Counted from the first letter of the stretch, positions 32,396 to 45,697 are shown. The stretch is 64,000 nucleotides of DNA from Ilyonectria destructans (GCA_020740775.1 JAHEWK010000009.1:1922001-1986000), one strand, 5' to 3'. Numbers and translations are program-made. The notes: generated by a model not told the origin, from the sequence alone.

Positions 32396-34355
32396 TCACC
32401 ACCATTTCTTGTTCACATTGCGCCACGTGTTACTGCCGCAGTGAATTTCACCCTGCAAGGTATGATGCGAGAACCAGTCATCCTGGTAAGTCACATTGAA
32501 GTTGACCTGGGCGTAAACAGCCGAGATGGCCTCCTCAAAAATGTCCACACCGTTAATGATCGGGCCCCATGGAGTAGGGGCCAGAACCAGCGAGTCAGTC
32601 AGCACGACGCTGTTGATGGCGCCAGGGTAGAAGGCTACAAGCTGGTCGGCGATAGCCTGGCGGCGTGCCAGACCCGGGGGCTGGGCTGCCTCGAGGATGC
32701 TCTTGACCTTGGAAGCAGGACCGCCGACAATATCTCTTTCTTTCGTGGAAGCGGCAGTGGCGACAGGGACATCGGAAGAGGCGGTTGAGCTGGCGTCGGG
32801 GTTGGTCGAGTTGCAGGTCCATCCACCGTCACCGTTGATCAGGTAAAACAGCGCCGGCACGCGGAAGATTTCATTGTCGGTGAGGCCAGTCTCTTTCTTG
32901 AGGATCTGGAGATTGTTCTCGATGCGCGTGGCGGCCATTTCATTGAGCTCGGTGAATTTGTTGAGCTTCAGCACCTCGTCGATGGTCTGCTGCGGGAGAC
33001 ACAGCGACTCATCCTCGCCAGCAAGGCGGGGACGTGAGAGTGCCTTCTGGCCTCCGTGACCCTCTACCGAGGCCTTCTTGAGCATAGAAAGCCCAGCGCG
33101 GGGGCTGTCGGCCATCAAAATCCAGCCACGTTTGTTGTCAGCGGGCAAGAACTGGAGAAACTCATCGACATGGCCCACGCCCAGCCAGGCCGTGTCGAGA
33201 GCAAGAGGAGCTTGGCTCTCCTGCGCCTTGAGGAAGTTGAACATGAGAGGCGCTTCTGTGCCCCAGTGGCCCATGATGACGCGACCGGCGGGATAGCTCT
33301 TCCCATTGTGCGTATACGGAGGAATTGTCTCCAGGTTGCCCATCGAGTCGATGGTAGAGCCAGATCCGGGGTGCTGCACGGCGCCGGCCCCGCTAGATCG
33401 GACGCGCTCGAAGACCTCTCTGCCTGCGAAGCGGTAGGCTTGGGCGGAGCGGATCATGACTCGGAGAGCGACGGGGCCCTTTGGTCCGGGGATGCTTGTG
33501 TAGCCCGGCTCGAAGAAGTCCTGGGTCCAGATGTCTTGGCCCTGGAATATGAAGACGGGCTTTTCGATGCCGGCGTTGGCCACGTTCTCGACGAGATCTT
33601 CAACGAACCGGGCCTGGGAGTTGTTCCAGGAGTCGCGAGTGGTGAATACCCTCTCAGCAAGTTGGGCGTGGTGGTGTGTCAGGACTGGAGCGACACGGAG
33701 CGCGACTGAATCGGTGGCCTTCTCGTAGCCATCCGACACGGTGAAGTGCACCACGGCCGTGCCGTTCCAGCCACCAGGTCGGCGAACATCGCGAGCGTCA
33801 ATTCCTAGCTCCAGACCGCTCTTGAGCTCCTTGGAAGTAAACTGGTGCTTGGGTCCGACAAACACCCACGTCTTGCCCTGCTTGACAAAGATGCGCACCT
33901 TGCTCGCAGCCGTGGCGTCTGTGACGGTGATGGTGCCCTTGGCGGCGCCGCTCAGCTTGTCGAAGGGGAGGGTCCGCAGCGGCGCGAGGTATTTGGCGTT
34001 GCGCTGGACGTCGCCGGAAGCGTCGTTGCACTCGTTTAGATACGTCTCGCCAGAGTCTGGGTTGTTCTTATTCTCGACGAAGGCCTTCGACTTTGCGCAG
34101 CGTCCGTTCGTGTCGCCGATGTTGGCGAGGAACAGGGCGCCTCTCGCCGTCGTCCATGTCGCCTTTCCCTTGACGTCGGTGGTGCCCTCGACATCGACTT
34201 TGCCGTCCCGGTTGGTGTCGGCGAGAATGGTCGCTTTGAGAGCTTGGCCGGTGTGGCAGAGGGCTAGTGATTTATTGGCATTTAATAAACATTTGGTCTG
34301 CGACACGCTGCGTACCTAAGGCGAGAACCGCCGTTTTGCTGCTGAAGAACCACAT
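32396..34355 (-). CDS. Secreted protein-arginine deiminase (PAD family)
   Basis: Converts peptidyl-arginine to citrulline. Exon 1 is 34355-34316 and exon 2 is 34263-32396, giving 635 residues. The first exon supplies a signal peptide (MWFFSSKTAVLALALCHTG) and joins exactly in frame, so the enzyme is probably secreted. A beta-rich N-terminal region (residues about 20-200; ILADTNRDGKVD resembles a Ca-binding loop) precedes the catalytic domain. All four catalytic residues of animal PADs have counterparts: Asp262 in DIWTQDFFEPGY, His378 and Asp380 in GHVDEFLQF, and Cys622 in GEIHCGSNTWR. The spacing from His to Cys is about 70 residues longer than in human PAD4. PAD homologues are patchy in fungi and transfer has been suggested for the family. 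Targets could be host or cell-wall-associated proteins; that is inference. Confidence 0.9.
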
Positions 34356-37248
34356 CCCGATATGAGTCCGCCGTTACCAAAGGCGTCTACGAAGATTGAT
34401 TGATGAGATGCTTCGGCCTGGCTTGGGAGACGGTTAGGCAACTTTAGGGCAAGCCTGCCAGATATATATGCACAGCCATCCCCGTGTCCAACATCATGAA
34501 CGAGCGCTGCCAAGCCGTAAGCCAGGGCTGTGCTCAGCTAAAGGCTCACGATCCCTGTCCGGAGGCTGCCCCTTTGCACTTCGTCCCCTTCCTCCTCCCC
34601 CGCATGAATCAAGTTTATCCTTCATAGACTATTAAACTCGCGACTTTGTGGGCCAGCTTACCACTGAATGGGGTAGTAGTCGTTGAAAGACATCCGATCG
34701 TCCCGAGTGCGGGCTGATTGCCGGACCCGATTCGGTAACCTCACTCCATGTGGATAGCCTTCGCCGGGGTTAGATTAAACATCTCGTATCACAATTTCCA
34801 ATAAACTGGCCTCAGCCTCGATTAATATGCAAGTTGCAGTAATTCGGTCACAATACGAACGTAGCTGTTTCAACAATGCTCGGGCGACGTCCCATTCGTT
34901 CGTATTGCGAGCCTGTAAGCCACTCAAGCTGAGAGCCCATACAAAAATGCCTCATAGCCGTGCTTTTTCTACAACCTGTAAATACGAAGCGCAGGTGCAT
35001 TCATAGTTTCGGATTCAGAGACTAGGGACTTAATCTTACAATTAAGTTTAAACACGAGTTAATTGCATCAATGCGTAACAAGAGTCCCCAAGCTTCGTCC
35101 GTGGAAGCCGGGGCTGTGGCGGTGCCCGCACGATGTGACAAATTTACAAGAAAACTAACCAATCATGGGCTCTAGTGCCAGTGTAGCATCAAGCACGGGG
35201 CGCTGGGAAAGCTGAGGATACGAGACAGCCAATCAATAAGTTGTTCTACTTGAAGCTGGTCCTTCTCCAGGCGGAGCTCCTTGGCAAATGCCTTCCAAAC
35301 GCAGGGCGCGTTGCTTTTGCCAATCAATCATTTTGGAGTGCTTGCTGCCTTGCGGTTCCGTCCGTACCATGAGGCAGAAGTGAGGCCTCCATTCTATGTG
35401 GATATTTTGTCCCTCAGCAGTGATCATCATCCTTTTCTGGGGACGAGATTCATTGAGATCCACGTCTTGTCAAGCGTGGGCCCATAAGAGATCCTGCATA
35501 CTTACAGAACTGACACGCTGATTTCGATCCGACGGCATCTCTCATTCGATGTTATCCACAAACTTAACCCCTGCAATCCATCACCTTGATAAAATTAGGC
35601 CGGACGACACATGAATAAACCTCCCCGTCTCCGAAATCAGAGCTACCCATCGAAGCCTACGATTGATTTAAGCTGCAAGGAGAGTGTGGCCCTGCTTGTT
35701 GCATGCTTGATACTGAATTATATGGTCCGGAGATGGCTGTGATCAACGATCCCAACATGCACATATCATTATGACCACAGTGTTATTGGATACCTACCAT
35801 ACAGTAGGCACGATACCAACTCGGCCGCTAGCGCTCCAAATACATGATCAGGTCGTTTCCCAACTTGAGGTGCGTGTTGACGGTGGCATGGGAGGAGGTA
35901 GCCCAACTTAGGAGATACATTCGACTCGGAGACGTCGTGGTCAGCTAACCACAGCGCACACTCGGAGACATAGTATAACGAAGTTTTTGGAAGCGGTTGC
36001 CGAACGATCAATTCAAGCTAACCGACCAGCTGAACCGTCCGCGACAGGAGCTCCTAGGAGTCATTCCTGTTATCCGATGGCTTTACAATGACCTTGGGAA
36101 GCCAGATGTGGTCTCAGAAAATATGCAGCGGATGGAGGACATGCATGACTTACATATGCAACCAAGGCAGGAAATAAGACGCCTGTTAAGCCCCCCAGCA
36201 CTCTGAAAGCTCAAGTATCAAAAATAGAAGGCATGACGCGGCTTGTGCATGCTGCTGGAGCGGGGCGTTCATTGCTCTATTAGCTCAACCACCGCGACAA
36301 GATGTAGATTACAAGCGCCATTTTGGGTAGACAGCCCTATCACATGCTGCTAGGGAAGATCACGAGATCATTGTTAGTGGCAAGTCCATAGTAGTCGATG
36401 ATACGGCTTGCGCGTGTGCGATATGGGTCTGGGCGTAAAAGAATCTAGCTCCACCGCGAGAAGAGACGGTGGGGTTTGCTTGGCCCGTATTGATCACGGA
36501 ATTAGCAAGCAAGTCATCACCCAACCAGATCAATTGACGCAGCTAAATCGTCAAAAAATGTAACATTTGATACAGAAAATGGAAGCATGGAGTTTGACTA
36601 GAACAATGCGCCAAAATATGACCTAGACTCTTCGAAGTTAGCCAATTGCGGGGGATCGTTGGCACCCCGCATGTCTCCTCGGAGCGGAAATTCTCGGTGT
36701 GTCCGGCAGTCAATACCGGCATGGCTCACCTCGGAACCCTTAGAGACATAGGGGAAAGGGGGTGTTTAGCCAACCATTGTGCCAGGATGTGACGTAATGG
36801 AAAAGGCATTCAAAAACGGATCTCAGCTGAATTGACGGTCCCTCCATGGTCGACAACAGCAACTGTGGGCCAAGCCGCTTGTCGGACTCCTCAGTGGTCC
36901 CCGGCCAAGGGTACCCAGGCCTGAAAGCTATATCGAATCACCTCATGGTAGTAGATTCCCCATTAAATGCCCTCGGGGATCCATACTTAGGCAGCCTAAA
37001 GTCCAGCTATCGAGTCTGCATCGCAAGTCGCTACAGCACAATCAGCTTAGTCCCGGCAATCACTCGCCACAAGCAGGCTATTCTCCGATGGGTGAGATGT
37101 ATTAACGGGGTTGCATTCTTGATAAATATTCTATGAACTCCTCTTTCCGTTGACCTTTGTTCGTTTCTCTCTCACTTCTGTCAAATATACCATATTTGGC
37201 GAGCCCATCCCCCGCCTCGTCAATTTAGTCCCACCCCAACCTGCAATC
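34356..37248. other. Long intergenic region, no gene supported
   Basis: Nearly 2.9 kb without a convincing gene. Open frames of 60-100 codons (for example reverse 35233-35463 and forward 36846-37136) have no recognised content. The left part is the PAD promoter. Some of the reverse frame at 35463-35233 (IEWRPHFCLMVRTEP) reads like protein and may be an old remnant. Confidence 0.4.
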
Positions 37249-38049
37249 ATGACAGCAAACAAGACAACAATCCTCATCGTCCCCGGCGCGTGGCAGCTTC
37301 GTTCAAGCTGGGAAGGCTTCATTTCCATTCTCAGATCGGCAGGATACCCCACCGAATATATTGACCAGCCAACGTTAGGAGGCACAACTATCCCACTTGC
37401 TGGTCTCGCAGACGATGTCAAGGCAGTCCGAGATACCCTCGATGTGCTAGTCAACGAAGGCAAACAAGTCATGATACTTTGCCATTCTGCCGGAGGTCTC
37501 GTAGCAAGCAATGCTGTTGAGGGACTGGACACAACCTCCCGAGTAGCCGGCGGCCTGAAGGGAGGTGTCTCCCAGATCGTCTTTATGAGTGCATTTATGG
37601 TTCCAGCTGGAAAGTCCCTGTTGGACATGCTGGGAGGTCAACCTCTGCCCTGGATGAAATTAATGGTAAGATAACCGCAATCTGAGTCAGTTCACGAGCC
37701 GAAAAGTAACATTGAACAGGGTGATCGAGTGGCCGGCAATCCGGATATGTTGCCAAAGGTTGCGTTTAATGATCTTGACGAAAATGCTCAAAAAACATGG
37801 ACAAAGGAGATGACACACTCAGCACTGGGGCTATTCACAGCCCCGTCAGGCTTTGAGCCTTGGGCAAACTCCATTCCAATTGCCTATATTTTCTGCACCG
37901 AAGACAATGCGCTTCCCTACCCGGTTCAACAACAAATGTCCCTCCAAGGAGGCCCAGGTCTTGTTTCTGTTAAACTTGACGCTGGCCATTGCCCATTTCT
38001 GTCGATTCCCGATCGCCTCCTCACAGCGATGGAGAAGGTTATGGTATGA
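37249..38049 (+). CDS. Alpha/beta hydrolase (small esterase-like)
   Basis: Exons 37249-37665 and 37720-38049 give 248 residues. The fold's landmarks are in order: ILIVPGAWQLRSSW near the N-terminus (oxyanion region), nucleophile Ser80 in LCHSAGG, Asp201 in CTEDNALP, and His229 in DAGHCPF. The length and the HSAGG elbow fit the AB_hydrolase_6 group of cytosolic esterases, including plant methylesterase-like and fungal EstC-like enzymes. No signal peptide is present. I chose the ATG at 37249 because upstream codons of the frame are non-homologous and lack ATG. Substrate unknown. The gene converges with the rhodopsin-like gene about 300 bp away. Confidence 0.85.
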
Positions 38050-38350
38050 TGCGGGGGGGGAATCGTGCTCTAGGAGAGCTTGGAGAGCAGGCGATTGGAT
38101 TACCCCATTGCTACAATAGAGCTCTGTAAGACCGCAGCTGGTATCCCGGAACCCGGCTTACATTGCTACCCAATTACTCGAGAACGATTAGCCCACAATA
38201 CGAATATTTTCCACGTGGAATAAATTATAAAATTTAAGATGGAAAATGGAAAATGGTAAAAAAATGAACATTAAAGCTCATGAACAAAACTCCGTCTTTT
38301 GTACCCAGGAACTAGAATCCAGCCACCGCACCTCCCAACAGGACCACATA

Positions 38351-39713
38351 TTACCAAGACTGACCCGTACTGCCGTGACTTCTCAGTGGAATTTCGTCCG
38401 TAGATGAATGTGCGCCACCATGATGAAACTCGTTAGATTCTTTGAAGGACGACAATCCACGGGTTGATGATGCAGCAGTGGGAGGCGGGATATCGATAGC
38501 ATCATCGTCGAGGGGCACGACTGATGTGCCGGCCTGTTTGCTGCGATTGGATTGGCCATTTCTTCCGCTAATGGTTCCCATGTGTATTCTTGTTTGAGCA
38601 GTGTTCTCCGTGTGGAATGAAGAGTAAAATGATTTGAAACATATTTGCATCAATGGACCCTGTCAACAGTTAATACGACGATAATTTATGTTGACGGAGG
38701 ACACGCAACATACCAAACTCGGCAGACATGCAGACATGATGCCACTGCTAATCTCAATTATGTTCCATGAACATGCTTCTGCCAGCGTATCTACCTCAAA
38801 GTCAGCTAATGGTAAGCTTGAAGGAGTCAGGTCCGACTTACAGGACATGTCATCACCATCGTATAGCCAATAAACCCGAAAGCGGAAGATGCTTGTAAAA
38901 ACAGCAAAAGACCCCACCGAGAAAATGGCAATCAAGGAGATCTTCTGAGACGTCTTCATGTGTAATTTCCAGATTTGCGGCATGGGGAGTAAGAGTATGG
39001 ATGAATCAATGAGGATGTTTAGGAACGAAACAACGAGCTGCATTACGAATGTGTTGATGCAAGTTCCTTGGCGCCAGGGTTCCCACATCTTCACCATCGG
39101 GCGGCATTGGAGCAATACCGCCATGGTACAAGCAAGAGTCCAGGCAATGGTCACCCCACCGCATATGCGACTGCCGATCTTCAGGTCTCTAACGGGGAAG
39201 ATCCTATTATAGAAAAAGAGAATCGACATCTTGAGGAGTCCCAAGACATAGACATAGAGCAGTTCCGCGCCGATAAGCGTCTGTGTTGATGTAAATATGG
39301 CTGAGATATCAAACCAAGGACGTACTACTCACCTTGAGAAGTCTTTGGGTCTCTGCCAGAGTCAGAGCTCCAGAGTGTCGGCCTAAACCATGATCCAGCA
39401 CTGTCTTCGTGTAAGCGAGGATATATGATGAGATGAAAAATGGGGACGTACAAACAAGAGTGATGGCTAAATTGGCCACCAAACCCAAGAATGACATGAT
39501 GATCAGCCAATCATCAGTGTGAAATGATACCCGCTGCCTCAAGCGGGCCAACAAACGTAGGACAACAAACAATGCCGCTAGCGACGTAACTGCAACGGCC
39601 GTTCGTCTGACCTGCGGCGCCTGATTCTGGTGGAGGTCTTGGGATGCAGCGACCTCGGCTATGTGGTCCAGAAAGGCCTGCTTCGCAGCCGTGACATTGT
39701 AATGGCTGGCCAT
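38351..39713 (-). CDS. Rhodopsin-like seven-helix membrane protein (fungal PTH11-type domain)
   Basis: Exons 39713-39452, 39400-39333, 39280-38714 and 38659-38351 give about 401 residues. Typical family blocks are seen: RLLARLRQRVSFHTDDWLII, DHGLGRHSG, LGLLKMSILFFYNRIF, LLQCRPMVKMWEPW and ISSGIMSACLPSL, with seven hydrophobic helices and a long polar C-terminal tail containing Ser and Asp. There is no CFEM domain at the N-terminus, so it is the plain rhodopsin-domain class, membrane proteins of mostly unknown ligand. A 36-nt GT-AG segment near 38825-38860 keeps the frame whether removed or not; I leave it in because it is shorter than other introns here. The first intron (39451-39401) is also frame-neutral. 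Confidence 0.8.
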
Positions 39714-42312
39714 GGTCAAGGCGAGAGCGAGCAAGACCGCGCACCCAGGCAAAGAAAGAGTCAAGGATACATGGGGTAAGTGAGAAGAATTAGGGACCCT
39801 CGAAGCTTAAATGCGGGACACGTCCATGAAAACAGAAATTGAGACAGCTGCAAGGGTCCAATGCATGTGATTGCTGCAGATTGCCAACGCAGGGGCAGCC
39901 TTTGGCTAAGAGATGACAGCCGTAGATCTCTAGATTCGAGTCAGAATCCACTGAATCGATCATGACTGCATTCCCCATGGGGAACCTCGGATCTGGCTAG
40001 TCGATGACTCGGCCAACGCAAACCCCTGCTAGCCACGGCGCGATGCCTCAGCCACCAGCAACAACGAGCCAATTGAACCCAAGATCCGCGCACTAAGTAA
40101 ATCAAGTGTAGAATCTCGACAAGCGACTGAGGAAGACATGGTCCGGGCCTGTATCCGGCCGCCCCTGAACCACGAATATTCGCTTTGACCTCTTCATCGG
40201 ATCGCCTCGTCACGACAAAAAGGAGGGCTTGTTACCGATAGCTAGGTTACACTGAAACTAGCTACAAATAGTCATGTTACACCGAAAAGTGTAACACTCA
40301 AGTGCAGAGCTTAGGGATCACTGGATACGTCCACGTAAAATCTCGACGGATCCGAAAAACCTAGCGCCGCATGAAATATCGGGACGGCTATTTCATATCC
40401 GCGAATGGCCTAAGGAGTAAATCTAGGTGACTTACGGCAGAAAGCCAGACGATCCTTTATGCTAAGCTGCCCGGATCCGTCCGTAGAACCACCAGCAATT
40501 ACAATAACTTGGTACAGTACATAATCGCACCCAGCTTATTCCAGTTCAACAAGTCTGGGGGGTCATCACAGGGGGAGTAGTAATACAGTGAGACACAAGC
40601 ATAATCTTCAGCGGTGGCTAACAGTACGGTCCCCTGTAAATACAGTGGGGAAATTCCCGGCTCCGCTGGTCTCCTCCACTCCGGGGAAGTCCGCCCTACC
40701 CTACACACACATACCTCCCACACCCGCAACATTAACCTCACAACCATTCTTAATCCTCCTAAAATACTAGGTCCCTTGCCTGAGAACTAATAGCTCATAT
40801 CGTCGCTCCTCGGAACTATTTTACACTATATGGGGGAGGTCGTATGCTCCCTCTGACGAAACATGAATATTGATACTGTTGACGGATAAGTTATATCATA
40901 GCCGTGCTTACCCGGCATTCTGATTCACACCTAATTTATAAGGCAATCACCGACGTCCGTGTTCTACATTACGACACGAGTTTCGTTCCCCTTAGTTACT
41001 AGTCAGACTTATCATCACATGCGTCAGCTCTCATTTGAACAGATACAATAGTCGACTTTCGATTATGAGGGGTTTCGTGCGTTAATCTAGCTACATGACT
41101 CTCGGCATATTACCTGAGAGATCGTCCTTGATCCTAGCAAACTCACTATGGGCTCAAATCTCAAGTTCACCGTACTTGCCATCTGGCACAATCCACTTCA
41201 AACCTCGGGCTCATTAACGTCTTTGGCTGTATCATCCACTCCTGCCTCCTCAACCACCAAACCTTGACACCCTCCACTCCTGTAATTGAAACTGAACTTA
41301 TTAGCCCGATTTCAAAGGTAACCAACGACATTATTCACTGACCCTGGGCGGATTGTGCGCGGCTCTCATCAGCTTGCACCACCCCCGCCGTTTCCTGACA
41401 ATCTGACGGGATACCCATTTTTCTTCGCACGAGCCATCAAGTGCCATAGCATATGTAGGTTGAACAAGACGGATTCTTAGCGCACATTGACGTCGGCCCG
41501 TGTCGCTAACGCGCGGCTCGCCTCTTCGTAGATGATAGTTCGGGAGGGGCTAGACCCTTTGGAGATCCCTACCTTGCGAGAGCGTAGATCCGTGAACTAG
41601 TCATTAACTCATGACATTTTGGAGGTAGTACGGAATTAGCGAGTACGTTCTTCCAACCCTTAGGAGAAATAGTGTGCTAGTCTTTCTTTTTCTCACGGGA
41701 TCATTCGCTATTATCACCTGTCCATGAACAGCTGAGCTTGACACGAGTTTCGAATGTACTGTGAGGTAGCCCATTGCGGCGGTTGGGCAGCGATCTGACC
41801 AATGTGCAGGGGCTGTGCGCCGTCCGCAGTCCCACGGAGATGCATGGTCGGTGAGCAAGAAAAATATCTCGAACGCTTGAAGGATCTTCGAAAATGTGCC
41901 AATCAGACCAACCCACTCAAGTCCCGTCGTATACGCAGGCAGGTTGACTAAGAACATAGCTGAGAGCTGAGGGTTCTGCGCTCGCCGTGAGACGCCAATG
42001 ACTGTCGGGTACGTGTGATATGATGCCAAGGTGCCAGCTTCGCGTCGCACATGGAACCTTTTGGACACTTGGGTTTCAAAGTAACCAAGCGACCCGGGTT
42101 ACGTTGGAAGTGGATCGAAGGCGATATGTTGATGTCGGGACTGAGAATTACCACTCTCATCTTGACGAGCGTGGTAACGCTTTTGGAGCCCATACAGCTG
42201 GGTGGAATCCCGAGCCGCTTTTATTACTTTAGCAAGACTTTTTACCAAAGCACTGTGCATTCAATCGTTTAAGGCAGTCTTCAGGGTCCCTTTGCCTAAC
42301 CTCGCGCTGAAT
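39714..42312. other. Long intergenic region, no gene supported
   Basis: About 2.6 kb. It contains the upstream region of the rhodopsin-like gene and the 3' side of the P450. At 40276-40295 a perfect 7-bp hairpin GTTACAC-CGAAAA-GTGTAAC occurs, with a partial direct copy of its arm just before. The middle (40800-41450) is AT-rich. No gene is recognised. Confidence 0.45.
40276..40295. repeat. Hairpin GTTACAC / GTGTAAC
   Basis: Two 7-bp arms (40276-40282 and 40289-40295) are separated by CGAAAA. A related GTTACACTGAAA copy lies about 30 bp upstream. It could be a dimeric transcription-factor site. No function is shown. Confidence 0.5.
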
Positions 42313-44210
42313 CTACCCTACGCTTCGAGGGCTGAGCTTGCAAACTACACCCCTTGTACGATAGAACCATCGGGAACTCGTCCACCACTCTTCATCCGGA
42401 TCAACCAGCTCAATGTCAAACGTGGCAATTAGCGTAGGCACAACTTTATACACCTCCATCATGCTCAGGTTTCGCCCGAGGCAGATCCGCGACCCGCCAC
42501 CAAAGGTCAGATTGGCCGTGCCCCAGCGCTGCATCCGCTCTTTGTACTCGTCGTTGCTCTCGCTATCCATCTGGAGCCAGCGATCAGGTAGGAAGTCATC
42601 CGCATCGGAGCCAAATATGGCTTTGTTGCGCCCCACGATGTATGGATTCATGCCGACAAAGGAACCCGCTGGGACAACTGAGCCGTTAGGTAGGGTTAGA
42701 CCACCCGGTGGCACGATACGCTCCATTGTCATGGACACAGCAGGGTGGTAGCGCAGTGTCTCATTGACGACTGCTTCGAGGTACGGGAGGATGCGAGTTG
42801 TTGAGTATGGTGCTAGCATGCCTGCTGCGAGATTGGCACGGACTTCAGTCTCGAGTTTGGTCCAGATGGGCTTGTTTTTCAAGCAGTGGTAAAAAAGGGC
42901 TCGCATAGTAATTGCGGTTGTGTCAGCGCCGGCAATAACTGGTAGTGGGTTTCAGCAGTCGTTCAGAGCAGGGCTCATTGCGTAATCCAAGGAGATCGCA
43001 TAGCTTCAAAATAATAACATACGGTTTAGGAGAAGATAGCCCACAATGGTAGCCTCGTCCACAATTTCAGGATGTGTCTCCTTGGACTCAATGAAATATT
43101 GAAGAAAGTCAGGCTTCTCAGGCTCAAAGTCCTTGTCCTCGCCCTTCAAACGAGCCGTCATATTCTCGATGGCGATGCGGGTGACGTTCGAGATGTTCGG
43201 GGGACCGAGAGGGTAGATGGGATTTTTATCAAGCCAGTAGTCTAGCCAGGGCATCTGCCCACATAGGCCAAGGTAGTCAATCGACTTGTCGGCAATCGCA
43301 AGAGTACCATCAAAGTCGTAGCCCTCTTTCATGTATCCGAACTTCTTGCTGAAGGTTACGGCGCCAAGGAAGTCCCAGGCATCTAGAAGAGGGTTGGTCA
43401 AATCCTTCTGGTAGTAAAGAAGTACTCACAATAAGCGAGCCAGTTGCCAAGATCGCAGGCTTTTCCGGGTTCAACAAAACGCTGCTGGAGATGGTCGCAA
43501 AAGTCTTGGATGACCTTGTCCATGTGTGGTTCCATTGCCCTCACGCTAGGGACAGTGTAGTGACGCACGACGGGGCGCTTCAGCCGGGCATGTTCGACAT
43601 TGTCCGTCTCACTAAACATGTTGTAGGTAATTCTTCCATTCACGATAGAGCTACTGTTCTTATAAAAGCCGGTCTATGAGATATGGCAAGAACGTGTTAG
43701 CATAGCTCACGTCTTGTGCGGGTCATGGTGGTGCAATGTACCTTCTTCCACTTGCCGTCAGTGCTGTAAATGACTCTAGAAAGCTCAGGGAAATCTAGGT
43801 CTAAAAGATTTGGACCCAGTCGGACGATGGGGCCATATTTGTCGTGGAGTCTTTTGATGCGCGGCGCGTAGTCTCCCGAGATGACTTGCGACAATCGCCA
43901 GAGGTTGGTCCAACCTTTTCCCTGTCAGCGGCATGATGATCACGGCCGAACTTATCGAGATGAGCTGGCGGGGGCAGTCACTAGGCTAGAATGAGGTGAT
44001 GCGGAAAGGAGGGCGCATACCTGCGAGGAAAGGACCTGGGTACTTCCTAAGAGGAGATGTATGGTACGACACAAAAAAACACAGAAAGCACGTCACAGCT
44101 GGGGTAACCAGGGCGATAGTGGCATACAGGACTGGGTTATCGCAGAGTGACGTCCACTCATAATTACCCCCTTTGAAAGAAGACGTGCTGATATTGCTAA
44201 CCGAACCCAT
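42313..44210 (-). CDS. Cytochrome P450, pisatin-demethylase-like
   Basis: Five exons, 44210-44021, 43914-43742, 43673-43430, 43382-43023 and 42938-42313, give 530 residues. A membrane anchor (residues about 22-45: VLYATIALVTPAVTC...) is followed by the proline-rich hinge KYPGPFLAG. The I-helix AGADTTA, the ExxR motif ETLR, and the haem loop FGGGSRICLGR with Cys475 are all intact. Segments such as HARLKRPVVRHYTVPSVRAM and WDFLGAVTFSKKFGYM match fungal P450s annotated as pisatin demethylases, which often act on plant phenolics but cover many substrates. It is ER-bound and needs a P450 reductase. No biosynthetic backbone gene is beside it, so a detoxifying or catabolic role is as likely as a biosynthetic one. 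Confidence 0.88.
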
Positions 44211-45691
44211 GGTTAAGGGTGAAAAATTGTAAGCTACAGGAACACAAAGATGGGACCGCGTGTTAGAGAATAGGGAGGGGGGAAGACTTCCCCTCACTAC
44301 GAGGGCTTGCCATATTTTCGAGTCCACATAGGTGTGGGTGGTGAGGAAATGTGGGACAATAATACGACTCACTGCATTGTCAGAGCTGTAATTGGCCTGA
44401 TTATTTTGTCCTACTGCCGGTAGGAAATATGCCGGGCTTTTTGACCCTGTATGTCTTGGCTTGCATGGCTTGGCTATGCAGCCTGATCAGATCTCAGCTG
44501 GGACTTGACCAACCACGGTTCACTGATTGGCGAGTGGCATTTAATATCTTTTGCTATTGGCCTCAGCCGTGCTTCAGGACGCGGAAAGGACCCCGGAAGT
44601 CACATGGAGGAAACAAGCCCCGCAAAATCGTTGGTGTATTATTGTCCACGTCAGGACCCCCTCTCGTAGCCTACTTTATGAGACATCAGCGTCAACCAGT
44701 TGCAGACCAATGTTAGATGGAGAGTGGTGGGCGGAACGGTATTGACGTGTACGGCATATGCGTAGACTACACGGGGGCACCTCAAAAGCCCCCTCCCGTT
44801 GAGGAGGGACGATCGACACGCTCATTGCCAGTGGCCCCCATCCTACATCCTATTGTTTACCTACCCGGACATAGTACAGGGTATATCGGCAGTATCTTGC
44901 CGCACTAGAACACAATAACCCACAACCGGATTCTATCCATTGATTTTACTCACCCATCTTACTCTCAATAATGGCCCATGGATGTTTTGGGTGTGTTAGT
45001 ATAGCGAACTTGTAAACGATATCTATGACTGGAGCGGAGATTAACCCAGACCGCTGGATAAGTCAGTAAGTCTTACCGGCTCAATTGCTAGTATGATATT
45101 GTTGGCGCTCCAACCAGGGCGTCTCAATGTAGATTTGAAAACGAACATAAAGGTCTCATGAAGCTATCGTCATTAGAATTCACACTAGGTTAAACAGTCG
45201 CCTAAATGATGACCCTATTCAGCCGGACCAATAAAGAAACTAAATACCCTTCGCATAGGGGAAAGATCAGCCAACTATACGCCCCATTTGGAGCCTCGGA
45301 AGCGACCTGTGCGCAGCGGAGCCTAGTCATCCGAACACCAAACACTGAAACGCGCGGGTGACCGACTCCACGGTAGGGGAATTGATCCAAAATATCCTCA
45401 ATTGGTGGGAATTGCCGGTCTTGGCGGGCCGCGGGCCGGTTCCACGCAATTATAGCAGCACTGATGACGCATGCACCCCACAGAAAGCGCTCGCGTCGGA
45501 TCGTCGTTTCAGGTACAATTTATGGCGGTGCGTTGGAGGTGGAGGATGAACCGGGTATTGGGAGCTCATTATGGGGCCTGTTTTGGAAACATGGCCGTTA
45601 TTGGAGGAACAACTCCCGTTTCAATAAACATGGTACTCAGGAGAGACAACTTGTCGGTGGTATATTGATCGTCACTCAGCGTTTCTGTGTC
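44211..45691. other. Intergenic between divergent genes
   Basis: About 1.5 kb upstream of both the P450 and the GH12 gene. No coding content is recognised. It presumably carries both promoters. Confidence 0.5.
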
Positions 45692-45697
45692 TATAAA
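45692..45697 (+). promoter_or_regulatory. TATA box of the GH12 gene
   Basis: TATAAA lies 97 bp before the GH12 start codon, followed by a pyrimidine-rich stretch (CCTCACTCTCTTCTCTAG) as is common at fungal transcription starts of highly expressed secreted enzymes. Confidence 0.55.

Noticed and set aside
38825..38860. A 36-nt GT-AG intron in the rhodopsin-like gene
   Set aside because: It is shorter than any other intron in the window and the frame is open without removing it, so I kept it as coding, with doubt.
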